Positions 24,850-33,100 are shown, numbered from the stretch's first letter. The stretch is DNA of 64,000 nucleotides from JBBQVS01 sp964250805 (GCA_964250805.1 CAXUHG010000015.1:1-64000); one strand, 5' to 3'. Translations and numbers: made by a program. The notes: generated by a model not told the origin, from the sequence alone.

Positions 24850-25551
24850 TTACGCGATTGTTGTCAGATGCGTATTAAACCAATTGCTTGCAAGCTTGGC
24901 GACGCTTACCACACTGTCTTTTGTTGCGAAAAGAAACTCGCCCCCTTCGATCTGCTCGAACTGCTTCTCCTTATTCGCAAGGCTCTCTAATGCTGCCGTA
25001 TCTTGAACAACTGCTTGCGCATCCTGTTTCGCCGCAATCAGCAGAGTTGGAGCCAGAACACGCCCCAGGTAGTCTTGTGCTTGGTTGATGTATCCGCCAG
25101 CAGAGACAATCGCCGCTACTACGTCTGGTCGCTCGGCGGCGGCGATGAGTACAGCGGCTCCCGTTGCGCCCGCGCCAAAGTAGCCAATCGAGAGATGTTG
25201 CGTCTCGTCGTTTTCCAGCAACCACTGCGCGATACCCGCGATCCGTTGTTGCATCACGTCGGTATTACGTCGAAAATAGTCTGTACCCTCGTCAAGCTGC
25301 TGCTCTTGCGTCGAAAAGAGGTCTACCAGCAGTGTCGCTAGCTTATCCTGATACAGAATCTGTGCCATTGTAAGCGCGGTTTGATGTGAGCCATCCACGC
25401 TTCCCTCGATGCCATGCGTCAAAATTACCATGCCATGCGCTTCTGCTGGCAAATGCAACAGCCCCGTCAATATCACCGCCCCTGCACTCACCTGCACGAG
25501 CCGACCACTATTTATGCCCTCGGACCCTGTTGTGTTTGCGTTCTCCATCAT
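24850..25551 (-). CDS. Alpha/beta hydrolase of dienelactone-hydrolase type, catalytic residues lost
   Basis: 233 residues. The family is identified by VILTHGIEGS, LATLLVDLFS, RIAGIAQWLLENDE, SIGYFGAGATGAAVLIAAAE and RPDVVAAIVSAGG. In active relatives the nucleophile elbow reads G-Y-F-G-A-S-T-G and the C-terminal histidine lies in GATHLF. Here the serine position reads Gly-Ala and the histidine segment reads GGEFLF, so both the nucleophile and the base appear to be lost while the rest of the fold is intact. This implies a pseudoenzyme, perhaps binding its former substrate. Preceded by AAGGA before ATG 25551. Not in an evident operon. Confidence 0.85.
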   Translation of the reverse strand: MMENANTTGSEGINSGRLVQVSAGAVILTGLLHLPAEAHGMVILTHGIEGSVDGSHQTALTMAQILYQDKLATLLVDLFSTQEQQLDEGTDYFRRNTDVMQQRIAGIAQWLLENDETQHLSIGYFGAGATGAAVLIAAAERPDVVAAIVSAGGYINQAQDYLGRVLAPTLLIAAKQDAQAVVQDTAALESLANKEKQFEQIEGGEFLFATKDSVVSVAKLASNWFNTHLTTIA

Positions 25552-25830
25552 TATGAATAATCCTTCCTCGTTATGAGAGATGTCTATCTCTTATACGAAT
25601 AGCACATCGCAATTATATTCACTCAGTTTATTTTAATATTTGAATTGAGCTTTTCCTATTTTTCGTGTATCCTTATTCCTCTGTCATACGTGAACAATAC
25701 AGATGGGAAGTGAAAGCTTCACCAATAGTTAAGAACACAACCACAGCAGTTACCAAATAAAAATTCGTACTATTATGTACACACACAATGTAAACAAAAC
25801 TATATTGAGTGCAGTACCAGGAGGAAAAAC

Positions 25831-26775
25831 ATGGCTACGACTGGACGAACAGTAATCGGTGTCTTCGATGAGGCAGCCAATGCAGACCGAGCTATTGATG
25901 CTTTACAGAATGCAGGCTTTAGCAGCAACCAAATTCATCACTCAGGACGTGCGGCTGCCGCGACGGGCGGTTTTTTTGAAGGGGTGAAGAACTTCTTCAC
26001 TGGCGATGATACGGCGACAAGTGGTGGACATGTAGCCGATGATCTAACAGGTATGGGCGTCTCGGACAACGAGGCTCAGTACTACGAGAATGAATACAAC
26101 AATGGACGCACCATTGTCTCTGTAAATGCAGGTGATCGAGCGGCAGAGGCAAAGACCATTCTCGACACAAGCGGCGCATACAACTATGGGAACCAGCGTG
26201 GCACAAGCGCAGGCTACACTTCGGCTGCTGCGACAACGGGTACAACAACAGACACAACGAACTATGATCGCACTCGCAATGCTGGTTACACTGATACCGC
26301 GACAACGGGCTATGACCGCACTCGTGACGCGAGCTATGCAAACGAGACAGATGATCAGCGTGCGCTACGCCTTCGTGCAGAGCAGTTGAACGTCAGCAAG
26401 CAGCAGGTACAGTCAGGCGAAGTAACTCTTGGCAAGCAAGTTGTCGAAGAGCAAAAGACGGTAAACGTTCCCGTAACACACGAAGAGGTTTACATCGAGA
26501 ACCGTCCTGTAAGCGGCAATGTAACCGACGATGGCACACCAATCGGCGAGGGCGAGAACATTCGCGTTCCCGTGAGCGAAGAGCGTGTCAATGTCAGTAA
26601 GGATACCGTCACTACTGGTGAAGTCTCCATTGGCAAACGTGCCGTTCAGGAGAACCAGCAGGTCACGGATACCGTCCGTCATGAAGAGGCTCGCCTTGAT
26701 AGAAGTGGCAACCCCATCATTGAGGGCGACAACCTGAATACAGACACCACAACGGATACCCGCAACTCATACTAG
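25831..26775 (+). CDS. YsnF/AvaK-type DUF2382 stress protein
   Basis: 314 residues. Residues 1-100 are a general-stress-protein 17M-like domain (TVIGVFDEAANADRAIDALQ, GFSSNQIHHSG). A Thr/Tyr/Gly-rich linker of about 70 residues has the repeated unit TTGYDRTRDAS. Then comes the DUF2382 domain, with two matching halves: LNVSKQQVQSGEVTLGKQVV and VNVSKDTVTTGEVSIGKRAV, each followed by E-(E/N)-Q-(K/Q). DUF2382 proteins are found in stress-tolerant bacteria and some are linked to photosynthetic reaction-centre-like PRC domains. AGGAGGAAAAAC precedes ATG, a strong site. The gene is followed by a strong terminator. Confidence 0.92.
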   Translation: MATTGRTVIGVFDEAANADRAIDALQNAGFSSNQIHHSGRAAAATGGFFEGVKNFFTGDDTATSGGHVADDLTGMGVSDNEAQYYENEYNNGRTIVSVNAGDRAAEAKTILDTSGAYNYGNQRGTSAGYTSAAATTGTTTDTTNYDRTRNAGYTDTATTGYDRTRDASYANETDDQRALRLRAEQLNVSKQQVQSGEVTLGKQVVEEQKTVNVPVTHEEVYIENRPVSGNVTDDGTPIGEGENIRVPVSEERVNVSKDTVTTGEVSIGKRAVQENQQVTDTVRHEEARLDRSGNPIIEGDNLNTDTTTDTRNSY

Positions 26776-26792
26776 TATTGTCTCATTTGCGC

Positions 26793-26862
26793 GTACACAA
26801 ACAAGAGGCATCCCAATCACTATCATCAATGGTAGTAATCGGAATGCCTCTTGTTTGTGTAC
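26793..26862. terminator. Terminator hairpin
   Basis: GTACACAAACAAGAGGCATcCC and its partner GGAATGCCTCTTGTTTGTGTAC pair over about 20 bases with a short inner loop around AATCACTATC, 20 bases after the DUF2382 gene stop. Confidence 0.85.
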
Positions 26863-27151
26863 TCTGCAACAAGCGAGCAATATTCTTATCTAAGAATTAT
26901 ATAAGATTTACTAATTTTCTCTTAAAAAGAGGGAAGTGAGAGGGAAGGAGTCTATGATACTCTTCTTGACAAGGAATGTCGTCTTACACAAAACCTGACT
27001 TGTACAGAGTGCAAGCGTAGTCCTGTTCGTTCCTCTCGCTACTGTATCGTGGGGGTACAGAGTCTTGGGAAAGAGGACAAACAGCTTTTCAGGAAGATGA
27101 TATTGCCCATCTATACCATATCCTTATTCAAGAAAAGGAGCCTCCTTACCT
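26863..27151. other. Intergenic region with possible gene relic
   Basis: About 290 bases before the secreted-protein gene. One plus-strand frame reads YDTLLDKECRLTQNLTCTEC and then KRSPVRSSRYC, a Cys-x2-Cys...Cys layout like a zinc ribbon, but without a start. This may be a decayed gene. The ribosome site AAAAGGAG for the next gene is at 27132-27139. Confidence 0.35.
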
Positions 27152-28234
27152 ATGAAAAAGAAACAAATCCTTTTTCGCCTGGTTCCCCTCGTTGTTGTCC
27201 TGACCCTCCTGATTGCGGTAGTAGGCATGATGAATGCTCGTGCTAGTGTTGATGCGGCACCCGCGACTATTCACGGCAAAGCTCGCTACACTAGCATCGG
27301 CTTGCATCAGCTTGGGTCGAAGACGACAAACAATGCTTTGCTTGGTCGTGCCGTTGGCTCATTGCCAACATGGTCCTCTTCCTTCTCCTATCAAGGACAA
27401 AATTATCCTTATACCATGATTGGAACTAATCCAAAAAGTGGTTCTGCAACTTCAACCACCTCTGTTGATATTATTCCACTAAATTTTAAGTTTTCTAATG
27501 GAACAACAATAAGTGGGACTTCGATTACAAACAGCCTCGCCGGTTCTGCTCTCTTCCACAATACTAGTTTCGTAAGTGGCAATACGCAGTATCTCGACGC
27601 CATTCAACGCGCAGAGTTCTGGAAGACCGTCTCTAGCAGCAGCCCTAATTATCATGTGTTGCTAGGAACTCCAACTATCAAGTCCGCGGTCACGCTGACT
27701 GTGCCTTCAGCTAGTGGTTCGACGCAGGGTAGCACTGGCTACGTCGATATCAGTTGGTTCCAATCTAAAGCCGATTCATTAGCAGTCAAGAATGGTGCCG
27801 CAAGCCATCTAGTCATTTTAGCCGCTGGTAATGTCTACCAGTATCAGGGCGACCCAACCAATGGTTGCTGCATTGGTGGCTATCACACAGCAGTACAGAG
27901 TGGTAGCAGCACCTATACCTATGCGTATGCAGGTTGGGATGCGACCAACAGCGTTTTCCACAACATCGAAGCTATGAGTCATGAGGTTGCCGAGTGGGGC
28001 AATGACCCATACACCAACAACGCAACACCTAATTGGTCTGCATCGAATTATGGATGTTCCAGTGACCTTGAGGTAGGTGATCCTGCGGTCGGCTCCAACT
28101 TCAATATAGGCAGCTTGACCTATCAGAACGAAGTCTTCTTCTCCTGGTTCTCGCACGATACACCGTCACAGGGCTACAACGGGCAATACGATTACTTAGG
28201 CACACTTTATAACAGTCCCGCATCTGGCTGTTAG
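27152..28234 (+). CDS. Secreted zincin-like protein
   Basis: 360 residues. It starts with a signal peptide (KKKQILFRLVPLVVVLTLLI, then AVVGMMNARA). The mature part is Ser/Thr/Asn-rich. Near residue 280 is AMSHEVAEWGNDPYTNNATP. H-E-x-x-E with a following Asp-Pro resembles the SHExxEAxTDP motif of a family of secreted proteins in actinobacteria and other soil bacteria that are described as zincin-like. A second histidine in the classical HExxH is missing, so activity is uncertain. Cysteine pairs at GCCIG and YGCSSD suggest a disulphide. The final residues, SGC, also end in cysteine. Confidence 0.8.
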   Translation: MKKKQILFRLVPLVVVLTLLIAVVGMMNARASVDAAPATIHGKARYTSIGLHQLGSKTTNNALLGRAVGSLPTWSSSFSYQGQNYPYTMIGTNPKSGSATSTTSVDIIPLNFKFSNGTTISGTSITNSLAGSALFHNTSFVSGNTQYLDAIQRAEFWKTVSSSSPNYHVLLGTPTIKSAVTLTVPSASGSTQGSTGYVDISWFQSKADSLAVKNGAASHLVILAAGNVYQYQGDPTNGCCIGGYHTAVQSGSSTYTYAYAGWDATNSVFHNIEAMSHEVAEWGNDPYTNNATPNWSASNYGCSSDLEVGDPAVGSNFNIGSLTYQNEVFFSWFSHDTPSQGYNGQYDYLGTLYNSPASGC

Positions 28235-28241
28235 TAAATTT

Positions 28242-28309
28242 GTAGTCACACAGCAAAAAACACGCTTGCCGCGCTAGCGCGGCAAGCGTGTTTTTTGCTG
28301 TGTGACTAT
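28242..28309. terminator. Bidirectional terminator
   Basis: GTAGTCACACAGCAAAAAACACG and its complement, around CTTGCCGCGC-TA-GCGCGGCAAG, form an almost perfect 68-base palindrome between convergent genes. The A- and T-runs give a terminator in each direction. Confidence 0.92.
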
Positions 28310-28311
28310 TG

Positions 28312-28761
28312 TTAGTGTCGTTTGAAAAAGAGCGAGAATGGGACACGCCATGCCTGTAACAAAATGGTGTTGCTGATAAGCGTGATCAGCGCAAACGTCC
28401 ACGGCGGCACGCCTTTATCAACAAAGATACCGCGAAACAGCATCGCCACAGGCCATGCAGCAAGCCATGCTAGCAATGTGCGTAGCGACATTTTGCCAGT
28501 GCTATATTCGAGGCCGCGCTTAAATGCTCCCACAAATGGCGAGACGAGAAACCACGCAATGGCGAATGGAAGAGCGGTAATCGCAATGCCAAGCACGTTT
28601 CCGGCTTCGCTGTGGCTACGCCGTCCAATTGCGGCAAAGATGAGAAAGACGATAATATCGCCAACTACGAGAATGGCGGTGCGCTGTGGGCGTGTTGCCT
28701 GAGCGTTGACGCCTTTTCGCGCGGATGCAACGGTTTCGTTGACGCGCTCTTTTATATCCAT
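28312..28761 (-). CDS. DUF3054 membrane protein
   Basis: 149 residues with four membrane helices: ILVVGDIIVFLIFAAIGRRS (with the D-x4-FLIFAA-x-GRRSH family motif), ITALPFAIAWFLVSPFVG, LLAWLAAWPVAMLFRG and FALITLISNTILLQAWR. DUF3054 proteins are of unknown function. The gene is the last of the ccm operon on this strand, 12 bases after the ccmD stop, so it may serve in cofactor or membrane biogenesis. Confidence 0.85.
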   Translation of the reverse strand: MDIKERVNETVASARKGVNAQATRPQRTAILVVGDIIVFLIFAAIGRRSHSEAGNVLGIAITALPFAIAWFLVSPFVGAFKRGLEYSTGKMSLRTLLAWLAAWPVAMLFRGIFVDKGVPPWTFALITLISNTILLQAWRVPFSLFFKRH

Positions 28762-28773
28762 GATTTCATTCCT

Positions 28774-28938
28774 TTATTTTTGTGTATTTTGTTGTTGCTT
28801 CTCTTGTTGTTCACGTACAAGTTCTTCGACGGCGACGAGTTCGGTACGCACTCCGCGAATACGAAGTGCGACGACGGCTAGATAGAGAAAGAGGCCGAGC
28901 CATGCGACTGCATAGGCGGCGATGAGATATGGTTGCAT
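28774..28938 (-). CDS. ccmD: CcmD-like small heme-exporter protein
   Basis: 54 residues, too short for usual gene calling. It has one membrane helix (YLIAAYAVAWLGLFLYLAVV) followed by a charged helix (LRIRGVRTELVAVEELVRE) and a Gln-rich tail, as in CcmD. It begins 13 bases after the ccmC stop in the normal ccmABCD order. CcmD holds the CcmC-heme-CcmE complex in the export of heme. Sequence conservation of CcmD is low; the call relies on place, size and topology. Confidence 0.8.
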   Translation of the reverse strand: MQPYLIAAYAVAWLGLFLYLAVVALRIRGVRTELVAVEELVREQQEKQQQNTQK

Positions 28939-28951
28939 AATTATTAACCTT

Positions 28952-29704
28952 TTATACTGTGTCGTATTCGACGGTTGCTCGTAGACGTTGGGTTAGCGTT
29001 TGCAGTTTCTGGAATTGATAGAGTTGTATCATTAGGAAGGCGTAGAGCAGGGTAAAGCCTGTGAGCGAGACCATGAGGGTTGTGACGACCTCCGGCGGCA
29101 AGGCTCCAGCAACTCCAACCTCCGCTGATGGATGTAGGCCACGCCATAGGTTGACAGCTTCATAGATAATGGGGACATCGAATACGCCGATGATGGCAAG
29201 CACGGCACCAGCGTTGGCACTGGCGGGTGTGCGTCCCATATAGCTACGTAGCATGAGATAGCCGATATACATGAACCAGAGAACAAGGGATGCCGTGAGT
29301 TTAGGATCCCACGACCACCATGTTCCCCACGTTGTGCGCCCCCAGATAGAGCCTGTAATGAGCGTGAGCGTGATGAAAACGGTACCAATCTCGGCGGCGG
29401 CACGAGCAATCCAGTCCAAGCGTTCGTCGCGCTTCCACAGATAGCCAACGCTCGCAATTGCCATCACCACAAAGGCCAGCATGCCTATCCATGCAATCGG
29501 CACATGAAAGTAGAAGATGCGTTGCGCTGGCCCCTGTATCGCATCGGTTGGCGCATACAGAAACGCCATCGGAATCGCAGCCATAATCGCTAGAAAGGCA
29601 AGACCACCAATAATAAGCGAGACAAGAGGTAGCCCTGCCCTCCTCGGACGACTTCCAACAGGCTGTTGTACAACACTCGTTGTCTCTTTATTCGCAAGAG
29701 CCAT
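28952..29704 (-). CDS. ccmC: Heme exporter CcmC
   Basis: 250 residues from ATG 29704 (GAGGAA seven bases ahead, four bases after the ccmB stop). There are six membrane helices and the tryptophan-rich WWD motif WGTWWSWDPKLTASLVLW, which holds heme, flanked by histidines in FYFHVPIAW and IYEAVNLWRGLHPS. CcmC loads heme onto CcmE. The family usual length is about 240. Confidence 0.96.
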   Translation of the reverse strand: MALANKETTSVVQQPVGSRPRRAGLPLVSLIIGGLAFLAIMAAIPMAFLYAPTDAIQGPAQRIFYFHVPIAWIGMLAFVVMAIASVGYLWKRDERLDWIARAAAEIGTVFITLTLITGSIWGRTTWGTWWSWDPKLTASLVLWFMYIGYLMLRSYMGRTPASANAGAVLAIIGVFDVPIIYEAVNLWRGLHPSAEVGVAGALPPEVVTTLMVSLTGFTLLYAFLMIQLYQFQKLQTLTQRLRATVEYDTV

Positions 29705-29708
29705 AGCA

Positions 29709-30395
29709 TTATTCCTCAATAACATATTGAAACGTGAGCATCGAGACGCTCAAAAAAATAATATCGAACGCGATAATAAGGCCAAGCCAGGGTGGTTCAT
29801 TGCTAGAAGGAACCAGCAAGGCTTCTGTAGCACGTACTGCCCCTATTACAACAGGTACAATTAACGGGAACACGAGAATGGGTAACAAGAGTTCTCTGGC
29901 ACGCGTCGCCGCCGCCATCGTTGCGAAGAGTGTTCCAATAATTGCGATGCCTAGCGTACCCAACAATACTATTGGAATCAATCCCCCTGCTAAGAGCGGC
30001 ACATCAAATAGCGCGGCATACACTGGAAGGGCGATGATTTCCACAACTCCAATAAACAATAAATTTCCCAGTAATTTGGCGAGATAGATGGCTTTGCGGT
30101 CAACCGGACACAGTAGCAAACGATCCATCGAACCCTGCTCACGCTCAGCGGCAATGGTGCGTCCAAGTCCTAACAGACTCGCAAAAATAAAGGCAACCCA
30201 CAACGCCCCTGGCGCAACAGCGGATTTATTATCGACATGCAGGTCGAAGGCAAAGTTGAAAATCACCAGGACGAGCAGCGCAAACATGCCCATACTCGTC
30301 CAGGTCTGCTTGCTACGTAACTCGTAGCGGACATCCTTCGCCAGAATCGCCCAGACATGCGCGAAAAAGATGCGCGGCGTGTTGACTGTATCTAT
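29709..30395 (-). CDS. ccmB: Heme exporter CcmB, apparent ATA start
   Basis: 228 residues if it begins at ATA 30395. The first ATG in frame (30293) is too late: the conserved N-terminal helix FFAHVWAILAKDVRYELRSK, with the KDlrxExR motif of CcmB, is encoded before it. No ATG, GTG or TTG lies between the preceding stop and that helix. ATA 30393-30395 overlaps the ccmA stop TAG by ATAG and has AGGCGG six bases ahead. Six membrane helices follow (SMGMFALLVLVIFNFAFD, GALWVAFIFASLLGLGRTIA, and four more), with EQGSMDRLLLCPVDR as the family motif. CcmB and CcmA form an ABC transporter that powers heme release from CcmE. Confidence 0.9.
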   Translation of the reverse strand: MDTVNTPRIFFAHVWAILAKDVRYELRSKQTWTSMGMFALLVLVIFNFAFDLHVDNKSAVAPGALWVAFIFASLLGLGRTIAAEREQGSMDRLLLCPVDRKAIYLAKLLGNLLFIGVVEIIALPVYAALFDVPLLAGGLIPIVLLGTLGIAIIGTLFATMAAATRARELLLPILVFPLIVPVVIGAVRATEALLVPSSNEPPWLGLIIAFDIIFLSVSMLTFQYVIEE

Positions 30396-31288
30396 GCTAG
30401 CACCGCCTCTTTATACACGCGCTGTAACTCCTCTAGCACTAGCCCCTCTGTAGTATGCCGATACACTACACGCCCTTTGTTCAGTATAAGAATCGACGTA
30501 CTGAGACTCAAAGCACGCTCTAATGAGTGCGTCGTAAAGAGCGTGGTGCCTCCCTGTATGGTATGTTCGTGTAATAGTGCATTCATGAGAGTATAACCCT
30601 CCTGGTCAAGTCCAGTGTCAGGTTCATCAAGCAATAGCAAACGTGGCTCATGTAACAGCGCACGTGCCCATGCTAGCCGTTGGACCTGTCCACGCGAAAG
30701 AGTGCTAACACGCTCACGCATGCGCTTCTCCAGCTCGACGCGTTGCAGAAGTTGTACGGCGCGTTCCTGAGCATGTTCCACTGTATACATACGTCCAAAA
30801 AATAGCAGATTTTCCAGAGCCGTCAACTCTTCATACAGATAAGGTTGATGCGCGACGAAGCCAACAAGCCGACGTACTCTTTGTGGCTCTCGCAACAGGT
30901 CGTAACCTGCAATAGTGACGCTACCCGCATTCGGTCGAGTGAGGCCAGCAAGAATACGTAACAACGTCGTTTTACCCGTCCCATTAGCACCCAACAATGC
31001 AACGGACTCACCTGCCCGTATAGAAATATCTATACCGCGCAAAACTGGTTTCAGGCCATAACTTTTTTTCAAGCCGACGATATTGATGTAGGGGTCTGAT
31101 GTATCATGAGTATCTACATCTAAGCCAGGGCGCCCGCAAGGGGACGCCCCTCCCATAGACGAAGTTGTCTCCGACGTACCATTATATGGGAGGGGCGTCC
31201 CCTTGCGGGCGCCCTGGCTCCACGTAAACAAACTTTTTCGGCTATCGTATGTGTGGGCATCCGATGCATTGTGAGATAAAGTGTTCAT
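30392..31288 (-). CDS. ccmA: Heme exporter ATPase CcmA with in-frame palindromic repeat
   Basis: 298 residues, about 60 more than usual. The ABC domain starts near residue 68 (YINIVGLKKSYG), with Walker A GANGTGKTTLLRIL, signature LSRGQVQRLAWAR and Walker B LLLLDEPDTGLD. The first 23 residues and 33 more encoded by repeat A3 (SQGARKGTPLPYNGTSETTS, then SMGGASPCGRPG) form an added N-terminus. The ATG at 31288 is supported by GGAGG and by its ATGA overlap with the upstream stop. There is no start codon between the repeat and the ABC domain, so the repeat must be translated. It powers the CcmABCD complex. Confidence 0.94.
   Translation of the reverse strand: MNTLSHNASDAHTYDSRKSLFTWSQGARKGTPLPYNGTSETTSSMGGASPCGRPGLDVDTHDTSDPYINIVGLKKSYGLKPVLRGIDISIRAGESVALLGANGTGKTTLLRILAGLTRPNAGSVTIAGYDLLREPQRVRRLVGFVAHQPYLYEELTALENLLFFGRMYTVEHAQERAVQLLQRVELEKRMRERVSTLSRGQVQRLAWARALLHEPRLLLLDEPDTGLDQEGYTLMNALLHEHTIQGGTTLFTTHSLERALSLSTSILILNKGRVVYRHTTEGLVLEELQRVYKEAVLA
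31124..31218. repeat. Palindromic repeat family A, copy 3, inside ccmA
   Basis: Arms GCCAGGGCGCCCGCAAGGGG and CCCCTTGCGGGCGCCCTGGC are perfect. It lies wholly inside the translated 5' part of ccmA, in frame. Confidence 0.92.
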
Positions 31289-32712
31289 CGCCTTGTCGCC
31301 TCCTGCTCGCTCATGAGCGAGCGGAGGCGTGCTTTGGTTCTGGCTCGCCGCTCATTATAAACATTCTTAGAGATTTTGCCGGACTCGAAGGCTTTATCGA
31401 GAGCCAGCAACTCGCGGAGCAACGCATCCTCTTTGTCTTTTGCGCTTGCAGAGCCTTGTTCTTTTATGTGTTGTGACTTTGCCGTACTGTTTGTAACGGC
31501 CTTCGTCTGCTTGCCGCGTTTGCGGAAAGTTTTCTTGCGCCGCAGATTTGAGAGATAGCCTACAATGGCGATAATCGCAAGAAGAATAATTCCACCAACA
31601 ATAAACCAGATAATGTTTGTGTTCAGTACGTTGTCAGGAGTGCTATTTGTGAATGTTGGTGTTGGTAGTCCTGCGAGGCTTGCATGTACCTCATCGCCAC
31701 TCAGCAGACCTTCAGCTTTATAGAGGCGATAGGAATCGTTACCGGAATTGGTAATGCCAGCGGAGGTCAAGAAGCCAGGATCGACTTGTAACGATGGTGG
31801 CACAAGCAAAGATAGCTCCACCGTTGGATACACATTCACATAACGGAAGTCATAGCTTGCCGCACTATAGGCGATTTGATAAGAAAATGAGAACTGAGTA
31901 GTTCCAGGCGGTATCACGGCATTGGTTGCGAAACCAAGATCAACCTGAACAATATTATAGCCGTCGAAGCCTGTACCGAGATTGATATTTTTCGCGTTTC
32001 CTGGCAAAGAGAAACGCAATGCATTAGGCTTGCCTTTGCTGGTATCAAAGGAGCCGACATAGGTGCGCGAGTCCAGGTTCTGAAACGTGAGTATTTCAGA
32101 GACGTTTATTACGCCCTTTTGTGGGTCGGGTGAATGCAGCAGAATCGTATTTTGCAGAATAGCAATCTTTGCCGTGCTGTTTGTAGCATCATAGACCGTT
32201 AGATTCACCTGTTGTACGGGCTTGCCATCGCTAAAGGAAATGATATCGCTGACATACTGCGCTTTCTGATATTCCATGTATACAGCATAGTTGATGGTCT
32301 TGTCCGTCGCCAGATTCGCAAAACTGTAGTTGCCATGTGCGTCTGTCGTCACTGTAGCAGCATCGCGCGAGTTCGTGCCTTGTGCCTCTTGCAGCGTCAC
32401 CTGCTGTCCAGCAAGCGGAGCATTCTTTTTTGTGCCATCGAGCAGTTGCCCGGTGATGCGCCCGTTATTTGCGAGCGCATGAGCCGAGGCTGAGAGAGGA
32501 AATAATAGCAGAGATGCAAGGATACAGAGACTCAAGATACATTTGGGGACCAGGGCACCCGCAAGGGGATGCCCCTCCCATATACGGGAATACCGCATAA
32601 CGCCGTTGTATGGGAGGGGCATCCCCGAAGCCGCATTCGGGGAATGATGAAGGCAGCGGGTGCCCTGGTCGGTTTGTTCAATTTCTAGATGTCGTTGTTC
32701 AGTCCGTTGCAT
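31285..32712 (-). CDS. Membrane-anchored carboxypeptidase-regulatory-like protein in ccm operon
   Basis: 475 residues. It starts at ATG 32712 (AAGGA ahead, 14-base overlap with ccmI). Residues 20-55 are encoded by repeat A4 (SGMPLPYNGVMRYSRIWEGH). A signal-like helix follows (CILSLCILASLLLFPLSASA). Residues 80-160 are a carboxypeptidase regulatory-like beta domain (GRITGQLLDGTKKNAPLAGQ, TDAHGNYSFANLATDK). A second beta region, to about 350, precedes one membrane helix (IIWFIVGGIILLAIIAIVGY), then a Lys-rich cytoplasmic tail with a CcmI-like helix LLALDKAFESGKISKNVYNE. It is probably an accessory envelope protein of cytochrome c assembly. Confidence 0.82.
   Translation of the reverse strand: MQRTEQRHLEIEQTDQGTRCLHHSPNAASGMPLPYNGVMRYSRIWEGHPLAGALVPKCILSLCILASLLLFPLSASAHALANNGRITGQLLDGTKKNAPLAGQQVTLQEAQGTNSRDAATVTTDAHGNYSFANLATDKTINYAVYMEYQKAQYVSDIISFSDGKPVQQVNLTVYDATNSTAKIAILQNTILLHSPDPQKGVINVSEILTFQNLDSRTYVGSFDTSKGKPNALRFSLPGNAKNINLGTGFDGYNIVQVDLGFATNAVIPPGTTQFSFSYQIAYSAASYDFRYVNVYPTVELSLLVPPSLQVDPGFLTSAGITNSGNDSYRLYKAEGLLSGDEVHASLAGLPTPTFTNSTPDNVLNTNIIWFIVGGIILLAIIAIVGYLSNLRRKKTFRKRGKQTKAVTNSTAKSQHIKEQGSASAKDKEDALLRELLALDKAFESGKISKNVYNERRARTKARLRSLMSEQEATRR
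32549..32669. repeat. Palindromic repeat family A, copy 4, inside the 475-residue gene
   Basis: Left arm CCAGGGCACCCGCAAGGGGA; the right arm is split by an extra piece of about 30 bases (CGAAGCCGCATTCGGGGAAT and on), a small second palindrome. The frame of the host gene stays open through both. Confidence 0.88.
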
Positions 32713-33100
32713 CTTGTTCCTTCAATTTTCGTAGTCGTGCTTCAATGAGATCGTCAAACTCGTTGTCGCTCTCGTATGACTCTGCCAAGTCGTTGGCATC
32801 TTGTCCGCTATCATGGCGCGATTTGAGCGCGAGCAGAGCGCGACGCACATAGCGTTCGCGCAATATATTGTAGTCTTCTTCGCCAATATTGCCAAGTTGG
32901 TAGTCTAGCTCGATCTCCTGCAACGCACTCCGCGCCGATTGCTCACGCTCCTGTAAAGCATTCGTATTACTCGCTGTGTTACCATTTCCCTGTGGTGCAA
33001 CTTGCATCGCATTCTCGGAAGAGAAGCGAAAGAGTGGAATCAGCACAAAGGTTAGTGCGATAATACCAAGGGCACAGGCCAACAAAATCGAAAGTAGCAT
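32699..33100 (-). CDS. ccmI: CcmI-like cytochrome c biogenesis protein
   Basis: 133 residues: an N-terminal membrane helix (LLACALGIIALTFVLIPLF), a linker, then a helical CcmI-type motif, ARSALQEIELDYQLGNIGEE, DYNILRERYVRRALLALKSR. CcmI is a chaperone for apocytochrome c at the CcmFHI ligation complex. The protein lacks the usual TPR domain of long CcmI proteins, as in many non-proteobacteria. ATG overlaps the ccmH stop by TGATG. Confidence 0.78.
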   Translation of the reverse strand: MLLSILLACALGIIALTFVLIPLFRFSSENAMQVAPQGNGNTASNTNALQEREQSARSALQEIELDYQLGNIGEEDYNILRERYVRRALLALKSRHDSGQDANDLAESYESDNEFDDLIEARLRKLKEQDATD

